A stretch of DNA of 64,000 nucleotides from Williamwhitmania taraxaci (lineage in GTDB: Bacteria; Bacteroidota; Bacteroidia; Bacteroidales; Williamwhitmaniaceae), in assembly GCF_900096565.1 (NCBI RefSeq), contig NZ_FMYP01000003.1, positions 45,154 to 109,153 on the forward strand. Direction: 5' to 3'. The notes under the pieces are model-generated. The model had not been told where the DNA came from. It did no database searches and was given only the letters and a program-made list of their open reading frames with translations. Made by a program: the position numbers and the translations under genes. Shown one piece after another: positions 15,993 through 24,772 of this stretch. Within the stretch, counting starts at the first letter, position 1. Each line of letters begins with the position of its first letter.

Positions 15993-16935
15993 TGCAATAT
16001 TGACAACCTTGGAAATCCATAAACTTGCTGCAATAGACATCGGATCGAACGCAGTACGGTTACTTTTCACCAATGTTGTGGAGCGTAAAGGAAAAACAGA
16101 ATTTAAAAAATCATCCCTGATACGCATGCCGGTAAGGCTTGGTGAAGAGGCATTTACCTTGCACCGAATCAGCGACCGCAATATTGAACGACTGGAGCGG
16201 CTCATGCTTGCATACAAGCATCTTATGCTTGTAAATGAGGTGGAGGCTTACCGCGCCTGCGCTACGTCAGCTATGCGCGAGGCCGAGAATGGACAAGAAA
16301 TCGTAAAAAGAATTCAATTAAACACTGGTGTCGAGATTGAAATAATCGACGGCAAGGAAGAGGCAAAGATCATCTATTCAAATCAGATAACCCAAAGTGT
16401 AGATTCAACACGACCACATCTCTACATGGATGTGGGAGGCGGTAGTACCGAACTCTCACTCTTTATCGACAAAAAGGTTAAAAAGTCTCGTTCATTCGAT
16501 ATTGGCACCTTGCGAATGCTCAACAAGCAAGTTCCACGAGAAAAATGGAATGCCCTTGAGGCATGGGTAAAAGAGATTCGATCGGAATACGGCAATGTTG
16601 ATATAATTGGATCAGGAGGAAACATCAACAAGATTAACAAGATGATAAACCAAAAAGAGCAGGTCATCATCAAGCCCAGCCAACTGCAAGTCTTATTCAA
16701 AAAAATGTCGCAGCTCAGCTACGAAGAGCGGATAACCGATTTAGGACTAAACCCCGACAGAGCCGATGTGATCATCCCTGCAGGGGAACTGTTTTTATCC
16801 GTATCGGATTGGATTGGAGCAAAAAGCATAATTGTCCCCACCATTGGCGTCTCCGATGGTATTGTAAAAAACCTCTACAAGGAGAGTAAGAAAAACATGA
16901 GCGCTTATTTGGCAAAAACAGAACGATTAAAGTAG
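15973..16935 (+). CDS. ppx: Exopolyphosphatase / guanosine pentaphosphatase (Ppx/GppA), short form
   Basis: A 320-residue ASKHA-fold phosphatase that trims terminal phosphate from polyphosphate or hydrolyses pppGpp. The phosphate-1 motif is AAIDIGSNAVRLLF (about 18-31) and the phosphate-2 motif is LYMDVGGGSTELSLF (about 150-165). It ends after the two actin-like domains and lacks the C-terminal HD domain of E. coli Ppx, as in many short bacterial forms. It overlaps ppk1 by 20 bases; the start MVKAKTNAILTTLEIHKLAA could also be an internal codon a few residues later. Synthesis and breakdown of polyphosphate are thus made from one message. Confidence 0.9.
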   Translation: MVKAKTNAILTTLEIHKLAAIDIGSNAVRLLFTNVVERKGKTEFKKSSLIRMPVRLGEEAFTLHRISDRNIERLERLMLAYKHLMLVNEVEAYRACATSAMREAENGQEIVKRIQLNTGVEIEIIDGKEEAKIIYSNQITQSVDSTRPHLYMDVGGGSTELSLFIDKKVKKSRSFDIGTLRMLNKQVPREKWNALEAWVKEIRSEYGNVDIIGSGGNINKINKMINQKEQVIIKPSQLQVLFKKMSQLSYEERITDLGLNPDRADVIIPAGELFLSVSDWIGAKSIIVPTIGVSDGIVKNLYKESKKNMSAYLAKTERLK

Positions 16936-16969
16936 TAAATTTGCCCACTCTATATTATATGTTTTTCCA

Positions 16970-18271
16970 ATGCCTCTACCGTCAAAAAAAGTTGCGTTTC
17001 ATACACTGGGTTGTAAGTTAAATTTTTCAGAATCTTCAACCATTGGGCGAGAATTTGAAGAGAACGGTTATCAGCGCGTTCCTTCCACATCGCCTGCCGA
17101 TGTTTACATAATAAACACCTGCTCGGTAACGGAAAACGCCGATAAGAAATGCAGGTATGCCATTCGTAAGCTTATTGCCCAATCACCAAACGCTAAAATT
17201 GTAGTTACGGGATGCTATGCTCAGCTTAAGCCCGAGGAGGTTGCGGCTATCCCGGGAGTAAACCTTGTTGTTGGAGCATCGGAGAAAGGAAATCTATTCC
17301 GGCTTCTGGATAACATCCAAGCAGATTCCGAACCAGAGATTATCTCGTGCGACATCGCATCGGTTGAAAAGATTTTCCCAGCATACTCCTCCTCCGATCG
17401 AACCCGGTCGTTCCTAAAGATTCAAGATGGTTGCGACTACCATTGCTCCTACTGCACAATCCCCCTTGCCCGCGGTAAAAGTAGAAATTTAACCATTCCA
17501 GCGATTGTAGCCGAAGCAAGTGAAATTGCACAAAAGGGGATAAAAGAAATTATCCTTACCGGAGTAAACATAGGCGACTTTGGAAAAACTACAGGAGAGA
17601 CATTCCTAGAACTGATTACGGCTCTCGACGCCTCCGAAGGGGTGGACAGGTATAGAATTAGCAGCATTGAACCTAACCTACTAACTTCAGAAATTATTGA
17701 TTTCGTAGCCCATTCAAAGAGATTCCTCCCCCACTTTCATATACCGCTACAATCGGGTTCGAACAAGATTCTGGCGCTAATGCGGAGGCGCTATAAGCGC
17801 GAACTTTTCGCAGAAAAAATTCGCAGGATTAAAACGGTAATGCCCAACGCATTTATAGGAATCGACGTTATTGTTGGATTTCCAGGAGAAACGGAAGAGG
17901 AGTTTATGCAATCCTACACTCTCCTCGAGGATTTAAACGTCTCATTTCTACACATATTTCCATACTCTGTGCGGCCCAACACTCCTGCAGAAACAATGGA
18001 ACCAAAAGTTACACAGAAAGAAATAACGGACAGAACACATCGGCTTAAGCAACTTTCCGACAAGTTACATCGAAATTTCTATCTCCAAAATATAGGCACA
18101 ACGGAGATGGTTCTTTTTGAGGGACGAAAGAAAGGAGATTTTATGCATGGTTATACCGGCAACTACATCCAGATTGAAATACCATACAGCAAGGAACTTA
18201 CAAACAAAACGGTTCCCGTTAAAATCACAGGAATTTCTAAAAACGAAACGGCAACCATTGAATTTATCTAG
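16970..18271 (+). CDS. mtaB: tRNA N6-threonylcarbamoyladenosine methylthiotransferase
   Basis: A 433-residue radical-SAM methylthiotransferase converting t6A37 to ms2t6A37 in tRNAs reading ANN codons. The N-terminal UPF0004 domain has its three cluster Cys in TLGCKLN, NTCSVTENADKKC and VTGCYAQ. The radical-SAM cluster is CDYHCSYCTIP (about residues 150-160). SAM and substrate regions (EIILTGVNIGDFG, PLQSGSNKILALMRRRYKRE) follow, then a C-terminal TRAM domain (GTTEMVLFEGRKKGDFM). The CKLN spelling and length favour MtaB over MiaB and RimO. TAAATTTG at 16936-16943 may be part of its own promoter. It heads a run of co-directional genes. Confidence 0.92.
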   Translation: MPLPSKKVAFHTLGCKLNFSESSTIGREFEENGYQRVPSTSPADVYIINTCSVTENADKKCRYAIRKLIAQSPNAKIVVTGCYAQLKPEEVAAIPGVNLVVGASEKGNLFRLLDNIQADSEPEIISCDIASVEKIFPAYSSSDRTRSFLKIQDGCDYHCSYCTIPLARGKSRNLTIPAIVAEASEIAQKGIKEIILTGVNIGDFGKTTGETFLELITALDASEGVDRYRISSIEPNLLTSEIIDFVAHSKRFLPHFHIPLQSGSNKILALMRRRYKRELFAEKIRRIKTVMPNAFIGIDVIVGFPGETEEEFMQSYTLLEDLNVSFLHIFPYSVRPNTPAETMEPKVTQKEITDRTHRLKQLSDKLHRNFYLQNIGTTEMVLFEGRKKGDFMHGYTGNYIQIEIPYSKELTNKTVPVKITGISKNETATIEFI

Positions 18272-18272
18272 T

Positions 18273-19067
18273 ATGAACTTACAAGAAATATGTTCCCAAG
18301 TTGTTTCCCTCCAGCAAGAGGTGAGCATCTTTATGAAAACAGAAAGATTATCGTTTTCACAGAGCAACATTGAGGTTAAAGGCTTGCACGACTTTGTTTC
18401 TTACGTAGACAAGGAATCGGAAAAACGAATTATCGAAAGGCTAAAAAACATTTTGCCAGGGAGCACCTTTCTTGCAGAAGAAGGGACCGTTGCACGGGAA
18501 GACGGAGATTACCTCTGGATTATAGACCCATTAGATGGAACCACCAACTACATCCATGGAATCTCGCCCTACGCCATAAGCATTGCGTTAATGCATCAGG
18601 ATCGGCTCATTCTGGGTGCCGTTATGGAATGCTCTCTTAACGAGTGTTTTTATGCGTGGGAAGGTAGTCCGGCCTACCTAAATGGTAAAGAGATATCCGT
18701 TTCCAATTCAGCCGAAATAAAAGATGCCTTCGTGGCCACGGGGTTTCCCTACTACGATTTCTCCCAAATGGAAGCATTCAAAACGTCCCTCGAATATTTT
18801 ATGCGTGAATCGCATGGAATAAGAAGGCTTGGTTCCGCAGCCACCGATCTAGTGTATGTTGCTGCCGGTCGATTCGAAATATTTTACGAATATAGCCTGC
18901 AACCATGGGATGTAGCAGCGGGTGCCTTTATATTACAACAGGCTGGTGGTAAAGTATGCGACTTTAGTGGCAAAAACAATTATATCTTCGGAAAGGAAAT
19001 CATTGCTACTAACGGCCAAATACATAAATTAGCAGTTCAAAAAATCAGCAACTTCTTCAAGATATAA
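18273..19067 (+). CDS. Inositol monophosphatase family phosphatase (SuhB/CysQ-like)
   Basis: A 264-residue metal-dependent phosphatase. I choose ATG 18273, one base after the mtaB stop, because a frame running back to 18117 lies inside mtaB. Metal-binding motifs: FLAEEGT (first Glu), WIIDPLDGTTNYIHGIS (DPLDGT) and the C-terminal WDVAAGAFILQQAGGKV. The substrate may be inositol-1-phosphate, PAP or another sugar phosphate and cannot be decided from motifs alone. It sits tightly between mtaB and the acyltransferase gene. Confidence 0.88.
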   Translation: MNLQEICSQVVSLQQEVSIFMKTERLSFSQSNIEVKGLHDFVSYVDKESEKRIIERLKNILPGSTFLAEEGTVAREDGDYLWIIDPLDGTTNYIHGISPYAISIALMHQDRLILGAVMECSLNECFYAWEGSPAYLNGKEISVSNSAEIKDAFVATGFPYYDFSQMEAFKTSLEYFMRESHGIRRLGSAATDLVYVAAGRFEIFYEYSLQPWDVAAGAFILQQAGGKVCDFSGKNNYIFGKEIIATNGQIHKLAVQKISNFFKI

Positions 19068-19070
19068 ACA

Positions 19071-19958
19071 ATGAAAATTGGAATGTTTTTCTTCAAGATA
19101 TTCACGCTATTTCTAAGTTGGCTGCCGCTTCGAATAATTTTCATTATTTCAGACCTGCTTTATATAGTTCTATATCGAATTGTGGGCTATAGGACTAAAG
19201 TGGTAAGAGAAAACTTACAAAAATCTTTTCCTCAGAAAACGATAAAAGAAATACTCACTATTGAAAAAAGGTTTTACCACCACCTTAGCGATCTAACGAT
19301 GGAAACCTTACTATTACCACACATTACTGAAAAGCAAATTCGAAAGCGCTGCACATTCAAAAACCCAGAGGTTATCAACAATCAATACAATAAAGGGAAG
19401 AGCATAATTTGTGTGATGGGCCACTATGGAAATTGGGAGATGTTTTCAGGTTTCCAACTTCAATCCAGACACAAGGTAGTGGCATTATATAAGCCACTCT
19501 CAAACCAACAATTCGACAACTACTTTAAGAAAATGCGCGAAAAATTTGGTGTCGAAACCGTTTCCATGGCCGATGGCATGAGGGTTCTGCTCCGATACGA
19601 TCGCTCAAAAACAATGACTCTTTCACTTTTTATTGCAGATCAAGCACCAACCAGAGACCAATCAAATTTCTGGACAACCTTTTTGAATCAGGACACTGCG
19701 GTATTTACTGGTGTTGAACGGTTTGCTAAAAAAACCAACTTCCCAGTTATCTTTCTGAGCATGCAAAAGAAATCAAGAGGCCACTACGAAGTTGAAGCAG
19801 AATTGCTTTCGGACAACCCAGAGTCGACAACAAACTTCGAAATAACCGAAGCGCACACCAGAGTTTTGGAAAAGCACATCCAAGAGCAACCGGAGTATTG
19901 GTTATGGTCGCATCGCAGATGGAAGCACAAACGAGAAAACATCACTTCAGAGAAATAA
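19071..19958 (+). CDS. Lipid A biosynthesis-type lauroyl/myristoyl acyltransferase (LpxL/HtrB family)
   Basis: A 295-residue inner-membrane acyltransferase. The N-terminal hydrophobic segment (about 8-35) anchors it. The catalytic H-x4-E motif is HYGNWEMF (about residue 118), and substrate-binding motifs SLFIADQAPTRDQS and TGVERFAKKTNFPVIF follow. It would transfer a secondary acyl chain onto lipid A or a related lipid. It starts 3 bases after the phosphatase gene and ends 3 bases before the glycosyltransferase gene, so it belongs to the same message. Confidence 0.88.
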   Translation: MKIGMFFFKIFTLFLSWLPLRIIFIISDLLYIVLYRIVGYRTKVVRENLQKSFPQKTIKEILTIEKRFYHHLSDLTMETLLLPHITEKQIRKRCTFKNPEVINNQYNKGKSIICVMGHYGNWEMFSGFQLQSRHKVVALYKPLSNQQFDNYFKKMREKFGVETVSMADGMRVLLRYDRSKTMTLSLFIADQAPTRDQSNFWTTFLNQDTAVFTGVERFAKKTNFPVIFLSMQKKSRGHYEVEAELLSDNPESTTNFEITEAHTRVLEKHIQEQPEYWLWSHRRWKHKRENITSEK

Positions 19959-19961
19959 ACA

Positions 19962-20993
19962 ATGGCAAAACTCTCCATAGTAATCCTCAATTGGAACGGA
20001 ATATCATTCTTAAAGACGTTTCTCCCTGAAGTTGTAAAAACAGCCGACCTACCTGGAGTAGAGGTTGTTGTTGCAGACAACGGGTCAAATGATGGCTCCG
20101 TAAATTGGATTCGAGAAAACCTGAACCAAGTAAAAACTATAGAGTTCGATCAAAACTATGGCTTTACAGGAGGCTATAACCGAGCGTTATCATCGATAAA
20201 TTCCGATTACTATTTGATCTTAAATTCCGACGTAAAGCCAACCGATGGGTGGCTACAACCATTGATTGCCGCCATGGACCGGGATATTAACATTGCCGCT
20301 TGCATGCCCAAGACACTTGCATTTCACAGTCCAGAGCACTTTGAATACGCTGGTGCCGCAGGAGGATATATCGATCGATTTGGCTTTCCCTTTTGCCGAG
20401 GACGCATTCTGAGCCACGTGGAAAAAGACTCCGGACAATACGATAACACCTGCGATATTTTTTGGGCCACAGGTGCATGTATGATGGTAAGAGCTTCCGC
20501 GTTCCATAGCGCAGGCGGATTCGATGAGTTTTTCTTTGCCCACATGGAAGAGATTGATCTCTGTTGGCGGTTTAAAAATATGGGACATAGAATACTATTT
20601 GTTCCAGAATCGACAGTTTACCACGTGGGGGGCGGAACTCTTCCAAACGACAATCCCCGCAAACTATTCCTTAACTACCGCAACAACCTTATTCTACTAG
20701 TTAAAAACTTGCCTTCAGGAATGCTATTAACCACGCTCTTTGCCCGATTCTTCATGGATATGGGAGCGTCATTAGTATTCTTACTTTCGGGAAAATGGAG
20801 ATTCTCGATGTCAATAATAAAAGCATATTGCGCATTCTACAAAAAATCGTTCCATTATAAGAGACTTAGAAAACAACTCGAACACTCAAGTAGAAATACC
20901 CTTCACCCTGAAATTTACAGAGGAAGTATAGTATATGATTTCTTTTTTAAAAAGAAGAAGACTTTCACTTCCCTGAATTTTAAGGAAGATTAA
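19962..20993 (+). CDS. Family 2 glycosyltransferase
   Basis: A 343-residue GT-A fold glycosyltransferase. Its start LSIVILNWNGISFLKTFLPE and DNGSNDGSVNWIRE form the nucleotide-sugar pocket; LNSDVKPTDGW is the metal-binding D-x-D-like site. MMVRASAFHSAGGFDEFFF and HMEEIDLCWRFKNMGH are the acceptor side (catalytic E-D motif). A hydrophobic segment near residues 250-275 may attach it to the membrane. The sugar and acceptor are unknown; the adjoining lipid A-type acyltransferase gene suggests a cell-surface glycolipid or glycan. Confidence 0.88.
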   Translation: MAKLSIVILNWNGISFLKTFLPEVVKTADLPGVEVVVADNGSNDGSVNWIRENLNQVKTIEFDQNYGFTGGYNRALSSINSDYYLILNSDVKPTDGWLQPLIAAMDRDINIAACMPKTLAFHSPEHFEYAGAAGGYIDRFGFPFCRGRILSHVEKDSGQYDNTCDIFWATGACMMVRASAFHSAGGFDEFFFAHMEEIDLCWRFKNMGHRILFVPESTVYHVGGGTLPNDNPRKLFLNYRNNLILLVKNLPSGMLLTTLFARFFMDMGASLVFLLSGKWRFSMSIIKAYCAFYKKSFHYKRLRKQLEHSSRNTLHPEIYRGSIVYDFFFKKKKTFTSLNFKED

Positions 20994-21047
20994 GAAACTG
21001 TTTAGGGATTTAACTCGTTTATACAAATTGTGGCTTATCCTAGAAAT

Positions 21048-22685
21048 ATGAGTAAAATAACTTTAAATAATTTAGCGGAAGCATTTTGTCATTCGTCGCG
21101 CACATACTCTAATAAATCGTTTCTAAACAACGACCTAGGAATAACTATAACCTACTCCGAGGCAGAAGAAAGGTCATTGGCTATATCGGAACAACTACGA
21201 AATATTGGTATTGGCAAGAATGACAAGGTTGCCATAATCGCTGAGAATTCTCCATTTTGGCCAATCGCTTACTTTGCAATAATGTTATCCGACGCGACAG
21301 CAGTACCCATCCTCCCTGAATTTTCAGCGAGTGATATCGCCGCCCTACTTCAACACTCGGAAGCAAAGGCAATATTTGTCTCTAACAAGCAACTATTAAA
21401 ACTCGATACTGCCTCGACTCTCCCAATTTTCGAAATATCAGATAATGGCATTATTCCCTTAAAAAATCAGCAGAAATCAGTAAACAGACGCCATAGCGAA
21501 AACGTCACGCTTTCTGACATTGCATCAATAATCTACACATCAGGCACAACAGGAACCCCAAAAGGCGTAATGCTTACCCATGACAACTTTTTGCAGAATG
21601 TTGAAGGATGCTATGCCGTTCAAGACGTGAATAGCACTGATGTTTTTCTATCGATACTGCCACTGGCACATGCGTATGAGTTTACCATAGGCTTTCTATT
21701 ACCGATGATTTCGGGATCGACAATCCACTATTTAAGCAAACCACCAGCAGTAACCAACCTGTTGCCAGCCTTAATCTCCATTAGGCCAACCACAATGCTT
21801 ACGGTTCCCCTCATTATGGAGAAAATTTTCAAAAACAGTATTAAGCCCAAGCTCACCAGCAACAAAGTATCATCCGCCATATATGGAACTGCCATAGGTA
21901 GAAAACTACTGCATTACCTAGCAGGAATCGAACTGAAAAAGAAATTTGGTGGTCGTATTCGGTTCTTCGGAATTGGAGGTGCAAAACTCGACTTAGAAAC
22001 GGAAAGATTCCTCAACGAGGCCAAATTCCCATACTCTATTGGATATGGTATGACTGAGGCTTCCCCACTGTTAGCCGGATCGCCTCCTCGTGAAACCAAA
22101 TTGTATAGTACCGGCCTCCCTGTCAAAAATCTTGAACTGCAAATCATTAATCCCGATCCAAAAACAGGAATTGGGGAGATATGGGCACGAGGAAGAAGCG
22201 TAATGGCTGGCTATTTCAAACAGCCCGAACTTACAGACAATATAATCACAAAAGACGGATGGCTGAAGACCGGTGACTTAGGCAAGCAAAACAAAAAAGG
22301 ATACTTATATATCTGTGGCAGGCTGAGGAATATTATTCTTGGCGCAAATGGAGAAAATATCTATCCAGAAGATATTGAAGCACTATTAAACCGCCACACG
22401 CTAGTGGAAGAATCGCTTGTGTATGAATTTAAAGGGAAGTTAATTGCCAGTGTTCACCTCAATTACGAACAAATCGAAAAGCAGTATAATGAGTTTAAAC
22501 AAGTAGCTCAAAATCTGCAACGCGAATACGAAGATAAAAAGAATGAAATACTAAAAGAGTTGCAGATTTATGTAAACTCTCGAGTAAATCGATCGAGTCA
22601 GCTAACCGTAGTAATGGATAATGGCAATCCATTCGAAAAGACACCAACACTTAAGATAAAACGGTATTTATACACCACCGTTTAG
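21048..22685 (+). CDS. AMP-binding long-chain fatty acid-CoA ligase
   Basis: A 545-residue acyl-adenylating enzyme, activating a fatty acid with ATP and loading CoA. The ATP loop is IIYTSGTTGTPKGVMLTH (about residues 165-182), A5 is IGYGMTEASPLL, the core motif WLKTGDLGKQN and the last part GRLRNIILGANGENIYPEDIE carry the hinge and catalytic lysines. GTG at 21030 is an alternative start six codons upstream. It follows the glycosyltransferase after 54 bases and ends at a strong bidirectional terminator, which closes the mtaB-to-ligase run. Confidence 0.9.
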   Translation: MSKITLNNLAEAFCHSSRTYSNKSFLNNDLGITITYSEAEERSLAISEQLRNIGIGKNDKVAIIAENSPFWPIAYFAIMLSDATAVPILPEFSASDIAALLQHSEAKAIFVSNKQLLKLDTASTLPIFEISDNGIIPLKNQQKSVNRRHSENVTLSDIASIIYTSGTTGTPKGVMLTHDNFLQNVEGCYAVQDVNSTDVFLSILPLAHAYEFTIGFLLPMISGSTIHYLSKPPAVTNLLPALISIRPTTMLTVPLIMEKIFKNSIKPKLTSNKVSSAIYGTAIGRKLLHYLAGIELKKKFGGRIRFFGIGGAKLDLETERFLNEAKFPYSIGYGMTEASPLLAGSPPRETKLYSTGLPVKNLELQIINPDPKTGIGEIWARGRSVMAGYFKQPELTDNIITKDGWLKTGDLGKQNKKGYLYICGRLRNIILGANGENIYPEDIEALLNRHTLVEESLVYEFKGKLIASVHLNYEQIEKQYNEFKQVAQNLQREYEDKKNEILKELQIYVNSRVNRSSQLTVVMDNGNPFEKTPTLKIKRYLYTTV

Positions 22686-22693
22686 AACATAAA

Positions 22694-22727
22694 AAAATGG
22701 CCTGAAGTAAAAACTTCAGGCCATTTT
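22694..22727. terminator. Bidirectional terminator
   Basis: AAAATGGCCTGAAG and CTTCAGGCCATTTT form a perfect 14-base stem with a 6-base loop between the convergent acyl-CoA ligase and pyrophosphatase genes. It ends in T runs on both strands. Confidence 0.9.
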
Positions 22728-22729
22728 CG

Positions 22730-23404
22730 TTACAAATATAGTAAGGAATCTATACTAAAACGATTTGTATAGTCGTCCATCGACCTTTTAATCACTTCAT
22801 GAGCCTCCTCAATGCCATAAACATGGGTTATTTCGCAGTGCCGCTTTTCACCCGGAAGATCCTTATAGGTAAGAAAGTAGTGGCGGAGACGATCAATCAC
22901 CAAGGTGGGTACGTCATTAATGTCGTTATAGCCACCATAAACAGCGTCCTTGTTTAGAACGGCGATTATTTTATCGTCAGCCTCACTTCCATCTATCATC
23001 CGGAATCCACCAATTGGCTTTGCATCGGCAATTATATCGCCGTGCGTAATCACCTTTTCGGTAAGTATACAGATATCAAGTGGATCACCATCACCTTTAA
23101 TATCAGGGTTTGAAAGTCGCTCACAACTAAGTTCAGCTACCTTTTCGCCGCAATAGGTTTGTGGCAGAAAGCCGTACAAAGCAGGGATCACATTTGAATA
23201 CTTCTGAGGTCGATCGATACGCAAATATCCAGTAACCTTATCCACCTCATACTTAACGGTATCAGTAGGAACCATTTCAATAAATGCACAAACAACTTGT
23301 GGCGAATCTTTACCCAAACTTATCCCATGCCAAGGGTGAGATTTATAACGCAATCCCATTAACTTCCCGACTAAAGGGTCCATGGTTCTATTCCCGTTTT
23401 CCAT
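22730..23404 (-). CDS. ppa: Inorganic pyrophosphatase, family I
   Basis: A 224-residue soluble pyrophosphatase that hydrolyses PPi and drives biosynthetic reactions. The family I signature with three metal-binding Asp is GDGDPLDICILTE (about residues 102-114). Other conserved parts are KYEVDKVTGYLRIDR and YGFLPQTYCG, equivalent to the GxxPxTxxGD region. It starts 9 bases after the murF stop, so both are probably on one transcript. The N-terminus is slightly longer than in the shortest bacterial forms, as in Bacteroidota homologs. Confidence 0.92.
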   Translation of the reverse strand: MENGNRTMDPLVGKLMGLRYKSHPWHGISLGKDSPQVVCAFIEMVPTDTVKYEVDKVTGYLRIDRPQKYSNVIPALYGFLPQTYCGEKVAELSCERLSNPDIKGDGDPLDICILTEKVITHGDIIADAKPIGGFRMIDGSEADDKIIAVLNKDAVYGGYNDINDVPTLVIDRLRHYFLTYKDLPGEKRHCEITHVYGIEEAHEVIKRSMDDYTNRFSIDSLLYL

Positions 23405-23413
23405 ATATAGTTA

Positions 23414-24700
23414 TTATAACGAATCAAATACTTTTTCTAAGCGAATTCCGCGAGACCCCTTCAGTAAGACAAAAGAATTAAGAACAGGGTTATTCGCAAA
23501 GTGTTCAAGCAAACAGGCCGAATCTGGAAATGAAGAAACAGGGTAATCTTTGGCAACCTTGGAGAATAGTGGACCAACAAGGAAGATCTTTTCAAATCCG
23601 CAATCCATAGCTTGATTTAAAATAGCAGTATGCTCTTCTTCCGAAAAGCTACCAAGTTCGAGCATATCCCCAAGAATTGCGATTTTCTTCCCATTATCAA
23701 TTTCGGAAACATCCATAAGTGCAGATCGCATACTCGTGGGGTTTGCATTATAGCAATCAAGTAAAACCGTATTGTTCTCGGTTTTTACGATCTGCGAACG
23801 GCTATTCCCTGGAACATACTCTTCAATGGCTTCTTTAATAAGCAAGTCGGGAACACCAAATTTACGTCCCACAGCAAATGAGGCTAAAACATTCTCAAGA
23901 TTATATTTTCCGAAAAGATGGGTCGAAACGACACCAACTGATGGCAAGGAAGTTCGAAGAAACGGCTCTTTCGATGTCGTCGGATAGAGTTCTGCACCAA
24001 AGAGCGATGCCGAATAAGAGATTGAATCGACAGTCCTGGACGCAATCATTTCGGATAGATACGCATTAGATTGATTATAAAACGCCAAGCCCTTGTTCTT
24101 GGCTAAGTAGTCATATAATTCACCTTTACCCTTTTTCACTCCTTCAAATGAGCCAAAACCGTCCAAATGCGCCTTTCCCACATTGGTGACAATTCCAAAG
24201 TTAGGTTCGGTAATACTGCAAAGTTGCGCAATCTCATGCAAATGGTTCGCTCCCATTTCCACAATCCCAAATTCAGTAGTTGTAGAGAAACTTAAGATTG
24301 TTAAAGGCACCCCAATATGATTATTCAAGTTTCCCTGCGTGAAGGATACCTTAAACTTTTTCTGCAATACTTTACTGAGGAGTTCTTTCGTGGTTGTTTT
24401 TCCATTGCTCCCAGTAATACCTAATATGGGGATACCCAATACACGGCGGTGGTGGTTTGCAACCCTTTGCAAGGACTCAAGAACATTTGAAACGAGCAAG
24501 GTGCCCTCAACAGCAAATGCAGGATCATCAATAACAACGAGAGAAGTTCCCTTACTTATGGCATCCAACGCAAACCGATTCCCATCAAAGTTATCGCCTC
24601 GAAGGGCAAAAAACACATCATGTGGGCCAACTTCCCGACTATCGGTGATTGCTCTTCCTCCTTTTTGCAGAAAGGAGTAAATAAATAAAACAGGGTCCAT
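23414..24700 (-). CDS. murF: UDP-N-acetylmuramoyl-tripeptide--D-alanyl-D-alanine ligase
   Basis: A 428-residue cytosolic ligase adding D-Ala-D-Ala to the UDP-MurNAc-tripeptide in peptidoglycan synthesis. N-terminal MurF domain: ITDSREVGPHDVFFALRGDNFDGNRFAL (as separate ITDSREVG and FFALRGDNFDG). The ATP loop is GITGSNGKTTTKELL (about 95-108), and the central motifs are VEMGANHLHEIAQL and NVGKAHLDGFGS. The ligase domain has LLDCYNANPTSMRSAL and LGDMLELG. It follows gldJ behind a terminator and precedes ppa closely. MurF next to gldJ is a linkage known from other Bacteroidota. Confidence 0.95.
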   Translation of the reverse strand: MDPVLFIYSFLQKGGRAITDSREVGPHDVFFALRGDNFDGNRFALDAISKGTSLVVIDDPAFAVEGTLLVSNVLESLQRVANHHRRVLGIPILGITGSNGKTTTKELLSKVLQKKFKVSFTQGNLNNHIGVPLTILSFSTTTEFGIVEMGANHLHEIAQLCSITEPNFGIVTNVGKAHLDGFGSFEGVKKGKGELYDYLAKNKGLAFYNQSNAYLSEMIASRTVDSISYSASLFGAELYPTTSKEPFLRTSLPSVGVVSTHLFGKYNLENVLASFAVGRKFGVPDLLIKEAIEEYVPGNSRSQIVKTENNTVLLDCYNANPTSMRSALMDVSEIDNGKKIAILGDMLELGSFSEEEHTAILNQAMDCGFEKIFLVGPLFSKVAKDYPVSSFPDSACLLEHFANNPVLNSFVLLKGSRGIRLEKVFDSL

Positions 24701-24719
24701 AACGAATGATCAAAAAGGA

Positions 24720-24748
24720 ATAGACCCCATGTAAAGAATGGGGTCTAT
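24720..24748 (-). terminator. Terminator between gldJ and murF
   Basis: ATAGACCCCAT (24720-24730) and ATGGGGTCTAT (24738-24748) form a perfect 11-base stem. On the minus strand it is followed by TCCTTTTTG. It would end or attenuate gldJ transcription 20 bases before the murF ATG. Confidence 0.75.
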
Positions 24749-24772
24749 CTCAATTAATATCGGTAAAACTAG

